From the NCBI RefSeq assembly GCF_900538805.1, contig NZ_UPZP01000105.1, positions 1 to 7,237 of the forward strand: 7,237 nt of DNA, given 5' to 3'. A model generated the notes under the pieces. The model was not told the DNA's origin and did no database searches. It worked only from the letters and a program-made list of their open reading frames with translations. Made by a program: the position numbers and the translations under genes. How positions within the stretch are numbered: the stretch's first letter is position 1; each line of letters begins with the position of its first letter. Below are positions 6,018 to 7,237 of this stretch, piece after piece. The DNA is from an uncultured Dialister sp. (GTDB lineage: Bacteria; Bacillota; Negativicutes; Veillonellales; Dialisteraceae).

Positions 6018-6587
6018 ATGAAGAAGGGATTCAAACCGGCATCCTGGATTTATCCCCAGCCCGCCATCGTCATCGCCACCTGGGACAAAGAAGGCCGCCC
6101 CGACGCCATGACCGCCGCCTGGGCAGGCATTTATGATACGGATAAAATTGGCATCATGCTGGACCATCGCCACAAGACCATGGAAAATATCAAAGAAACC
6201 GGCGCCTTCACCGTCAGCATGTCCACCGCACTAACCATGGCGGAGTCCGACTACTTCGGCACCGTCTCCGGCAATACGGTGGAAGGAAAAATCGACAAAG
6301 TTGGCTTCCATACGGTGAAAAGCGAATATGTGAAAGCACCGGTGATTGAAGAATATCCCCTTACCTTTGAATGCAAAGTGGAAAAACTCATCCCCGAAGG
6401 CGAAGACTTCCATGTGGTAGGAGACATCGTCCACATCCTGGCAGAAGAATCCATTCTCACCAATGGGAAACCGGATCCCGCCAAACTCCACCCCCTCGTC
6501 TTCGACGGCGTCAACGGCACCTATCTGGAAACGGGGAAAGCCATCGGAAAGGCCTGGAGAGAAGGAAGAAAATTTGTGAAATCCTGA
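6018..6587 (+). CDS. Flavin reductase-like FMN-binding protein
   Basis: This encodes a soluble cytoplasmic protein of 189 residues, a normal size for the flavin reductase-like/flavoredoxin family (FMN-binding split barrel). Family-like features are MTAAWAGI (31-38) after the first strands, HRHKTMENIKETGAFTVS (50-67) where the FMN phosphate is usually held, DYFGTVSG (78-85), and GDIVHI (135-140) in a late barrel strand. Members reduce FMN/FAD with NAD(P)H or carry electrons with bound FMN; the partner here is unknown. The ATG has a near-perfect AAGGAGG site (6004-6010) with 7-base spacing, predicting strong translation. It lies 69 bases after the AEC transporter on the same strand, so co-transcription is likely, and is closed by a terminator hairpin. 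No signal peptide is seen. Confidence 0.85.
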   Translation: MKKGFKPASWIYPQPAIVIATWDKEGRPDAMTAAWAGIYDTDKIGIMLDHRHKTMENIKETGAFTVSMSTALTMAESDYFGTVSGNTVEGKIDKVGFHTVKSEYVKAPVIEEYPLTFECKVEKLIPEGEDFHVVGDIVHILAEESILTNGKPDPAKLHPLVFDGVNGTYLETGKAIGKAWREGRKFVKS

Positions 6588-6600
6588 TGATGAAGATGAA

Positions 6601-6643
6601 AAAGAGGCATCGGCGGTGTGACTGCCGGTGTCTCTTTCTGCTT
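6601..6643 (+). terminator. Intrinsic terminator after the flavin reductase gene
   Basis: A 17-bp stem (6601-6617 with 6621-6637, GTG loop), continuous if G-T wobbles are allowed, begins 14 bases after the stop codon. It has an A-rich approach and a moderately U-rich exit (TCTCTTTCTGCTT). It fits the end of the transporter-flavin reductase transcript. Confidence 0.75.
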
Positions 6644-6650
6644 GATAGGT

Positions 6651-6716
6651 TTAGGGAAGCACTGATTCATTCGCAGAATCGAATTTCATATGTATTTTTA
6701 TCCAATGCTGCGTCAT
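6651..6716 (-). other. Possible micro-ORF or 5' gene remnant (21 codons)
   Basis: On the minus strand AAGGAG (6726-6721) precedes an ATG (6716-6714) by 4 bases, opening a 21-codon frame that ends in TAA at 6653-6651. The peptide is MTQHWIKIHM followed by KFDSANESVLP. It could be a small protein, the truncated start of a lost gene, or chance. I do not recognise the peptide. An ATTCG/CGAAT dyad lies within it. Confidence 0.22.
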
Positions 6717-6795
6717 AAGTCTCCTTAAATAGCTCGAAGGGATAGAAAGGCTCTTAAGATGGGCGGGGCTTCGCCCCCGAAGGTTCTCAGAATTG

Positions 6796-6858
6796 ACAGC
6801 GCCGGAGGGGCTGTTGCCCCCTGAGCGAAGCGAACACAACCTGCCGCCGGCAGGCGGC
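6796..6858. repeat. Two hairpins inside the composite element
   Basis: ACAGC-CC (6796-6803) pairs with GG-GCTGT (6807-6814), with one internal mismatch; it looks like a decayed, inverted copy of the perfect stem at 6974-6990. A second perfect 6-bp stem (6843-6848 with 6853-6858) has a GGCA loop. Confidence 0.6.
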
Positions 6859-6861
6859 CAC

Positions 6862-6888
6862 AACCTTCGGGGCTATCAGCCCCGTCCA
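6862..6888 (+). repeat. Hairpin module with stem GGGGCT/AGCCCC
   Basis: AACCTTC leads into GGGGCT (6869-6874), loop ATC, AGCCCC (6878-6883), then GTCCA. The flanks are those of the other modules while the stem sequence is different and still perfectly paired. Confidence 0.7.
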
Positions 6889-6892
6889 CCTT

Positions 6893-6933
6893 CCCCTCTG
6901 AACCCCCTGAACCTTCTGAACCCTTTGAACCCT
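6893..6933. repeat. Short 9-base array, 3 full copies
   Basis: A partial unit is followed by AACCCCCTG (6901-6909), AACCTTCTG (6910-6918) and AACCCTTTG (6919-6927), then AACCCTCAC merging into a hairpin. It has the same unit, orientation and hairpin ending as the array at 3822-3929. Confidence 0.85.
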
Positions 6934-6955
6934 CACGCCCGAAGGGCGTGTCCAT
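6928..6955 (+). repeat. Hairpin module with stem CACGCCC/GGGCGTG
   Basis: AACCCT precedes a perfect 7-3-7 stem-loop (6934-6940, loop GAA, 6944-6950), followed by TCCAT. It is the closest relative of the module at 3921-3944. Confidence 0.75.
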
Positions 6956-6966
6956 TGGCGATACCA

Positions 6967-6994
6967 CAACCCTCAGCGCCGGAGGCGCTGTCAA
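6967..6994 (+). repeat. Hairpin module with stem CAGCGCC/GGCGCTG
   Basis: CAACCCT precedes a perfect 7-3-7 stem-loop (6974-6980, loop GGA, 6984-6990), followed by TCAAAC. The upstream linker GGCGATACCACAACCCT (6957-6973) is identical to 3811-3827. Confidence 0.75.
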
Positions 6995-7001
6995 ACCTTA
7001 G

Positions 7002-7029
7002 AACCCTCACGGCCCCGGGCCGTGTCCAT
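7002..7029 (+). repeat. Hairpin module with stem CACGGCC/GGCCGTG
   Basis: AACCCT precedes a perfect 7-3-7 stem-loop (7008-7014, loop CCG, 7018-7024), followed by TCCAT. It forms the right end of the composite element. Confidence 0.75.
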
Positions 7030-7056
7030 CTTAAGAACCTTTCCATGCAAATGAGT

Positions 7057-7104
7057 AAAAAAGATAAAAAAACAGTTGACACAAACTTCCATCCATGGTA
7101 TCAT
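7057..7104 (+). promoter_or_regulatory. rRNA operon promoter P1 with A-rich UP element
   Basis: TTGACA (7076-7081) and TATCAT (7099-7104) are 17 bases apart. Upstream, 7057-7072 is almost entirely A, as in UP elements that bind the RNA polymerase alpha subunit. The expected start is near 7111. Confidence 0.88.
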
Positions 7105-7113
7105 CATACCTGT

Positions 7114-7129
7114 CGCCGCGAGAGCGGCG
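7114..7129 (+). promoter_or_regulatory. Stem-loop at the predicted P1 transcript 5' end
   Basis: CGCCGC (7114-7119) and GCGGCG (7124-7129) enclose GAGA, a GNRA-type tetraloop that would be very stable in RNA. It begins 2-3 bases after the predicted P1 start and ends before P2. It closely resembles the hairpin at 3799-3815. Confidence 0.7.
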
Positions 7130-7150
7130 GCCCCGATGAAGTCTTCCTTC

Positions 7151-7200
7151 AAAAAACTTCAAAAAAGTGCTTGACAGGAAATACCGAATTGTGGTAAGAT
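7151..7200 (+). promoter_or_regulatory. rRNA operon promoter P2 with A-tracts
   Basis: TTGACA (7171-7176) and TAAGAT (7195-7200) are 18 bases apart. Two A-tracts (7151-7156 and 7161-7166) lie upstream in near-helical phase. The expected start is near 7207. Tandem promoters of this kind are typical of rRNA operons. Confidence 0.88.
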
Positions 7201-7207
7201 AATCAAG

Positions 7208-7237
7208 TCGCTTGAAGAGCGATGATTCTTTGAAAAC
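7208..7237 (+). promoter_or_regulatory. rRNA leader: 5' hairpin and boxA-like sequence
   Basis: TCGCT (7208-7212) pairs with AGCGA (7218-7222) right at the predicted P2 start. TTCTTTGAAAAC (7226-7237) matches the boxA-like leader found upstream of Firmicutes 16S genes, where antitermination proteins load. The window ends here, so the rRNA gene itself is not seen. Confidence 0.75.

Larger units (their letters stand above)
6745..7043. repeat. About 300-base composite element with inverted ends
   Basis: The 18 bases at 6745-6762 (GAAAGG, then a variable base, then TCTTAAGATGG) match the reverse complement of 7026-7043 at 17 of 18 positions. Just inside each end lies a GC-rich hairpin followed by an AACC-type linker, in mirror orientation (GGGGC/GCCCC at 6765-6777; CACGGCC/GGCCGTG at 7008-7024). 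The interior is a string of hairpin modules plus a short 9-mer array. No protein is encoded. It could be a non-autonomous mobile element, a structured RNA or a recombination-built repeat; the sequence alone does not decide. Confidence 0.6.

Noticed and set aside
6793..7197. Plus-strand open frame of 134 codons at the right end
   Set aside because: It runs through the hairpin modules, the 9-mer array and the rRNA promoters, and has no ribosome site.

Overview
The window reads as chromosomal DNA of a moderately GC-rich member of the Firmicutes. My best guess is a Negativicutes relative (Dialister/Megasphaera-like), from the protein style, consensus sigma-A promoters with AAGGAG-type ribosome binding sites, and the kind of interspersed palindromic repeats present. 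This is pattern recognition, not a database result.

Layout. At the left edge a strong intrinsic terminator (46-77) ends an unseen rightward transcript. A repeat-filled, gene-free stretch follows (80-395): a small element with inverted ends, then octamer and heptamer tandem repeats. Next, on the minus strand and read right to left, is a two-gene operon, trkA (3192-1846) and trkH (1844-396), encoding a complete Trk potassium uptake system: a membrane pore and its NAD(H)-binding cytoplasmic regulator. Between trkA and the next gene lie about 750 bases without a credible gene, packed with short perfect stem-loops, two palindromic interspersed repeats and an 11-copy 9-base tandem array.

The array abuts the 3' end of a LysR-type regulator (minus, 4826-3945). 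The regulator is divergent from an AEC-family transporter (plus, 5010-5948), which is followed 69 bases later by a flavin reductase-like FMN protein (plus, 6018-6587) and a long terminator hairpin (6601-6643). The divergent arrangement suggests that the regulator controls the transporter, probably for an organic acid, and possibly the flavoprotein too. The ligand cannot be read from sequence.

The right end (about 6640-7050) is another gene-free repeat region. It holds a roughly 300-base element with inverted ends (6745-7043), built from repeated modules in which the flanks are conserved while the self-complementary stem differs from copy to copy. A related module and the same 9-base repeat occur at 3811-3941, so related repeats flank the lysR-transporter-flavoprotein block in direct orientation. 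The last 180 bases are a textbook tandem ribosomal RNA promoter region (P1 and P2, each with A-rich upstream sequence) and a boxA-like leader, so a 16S rRNA gene very probably begins just beyond the window.

The most unusual content is the family of conserved-flank, variable-stem hairpin modules, with its 9-mer arrays and its position beside an rRNA operon.
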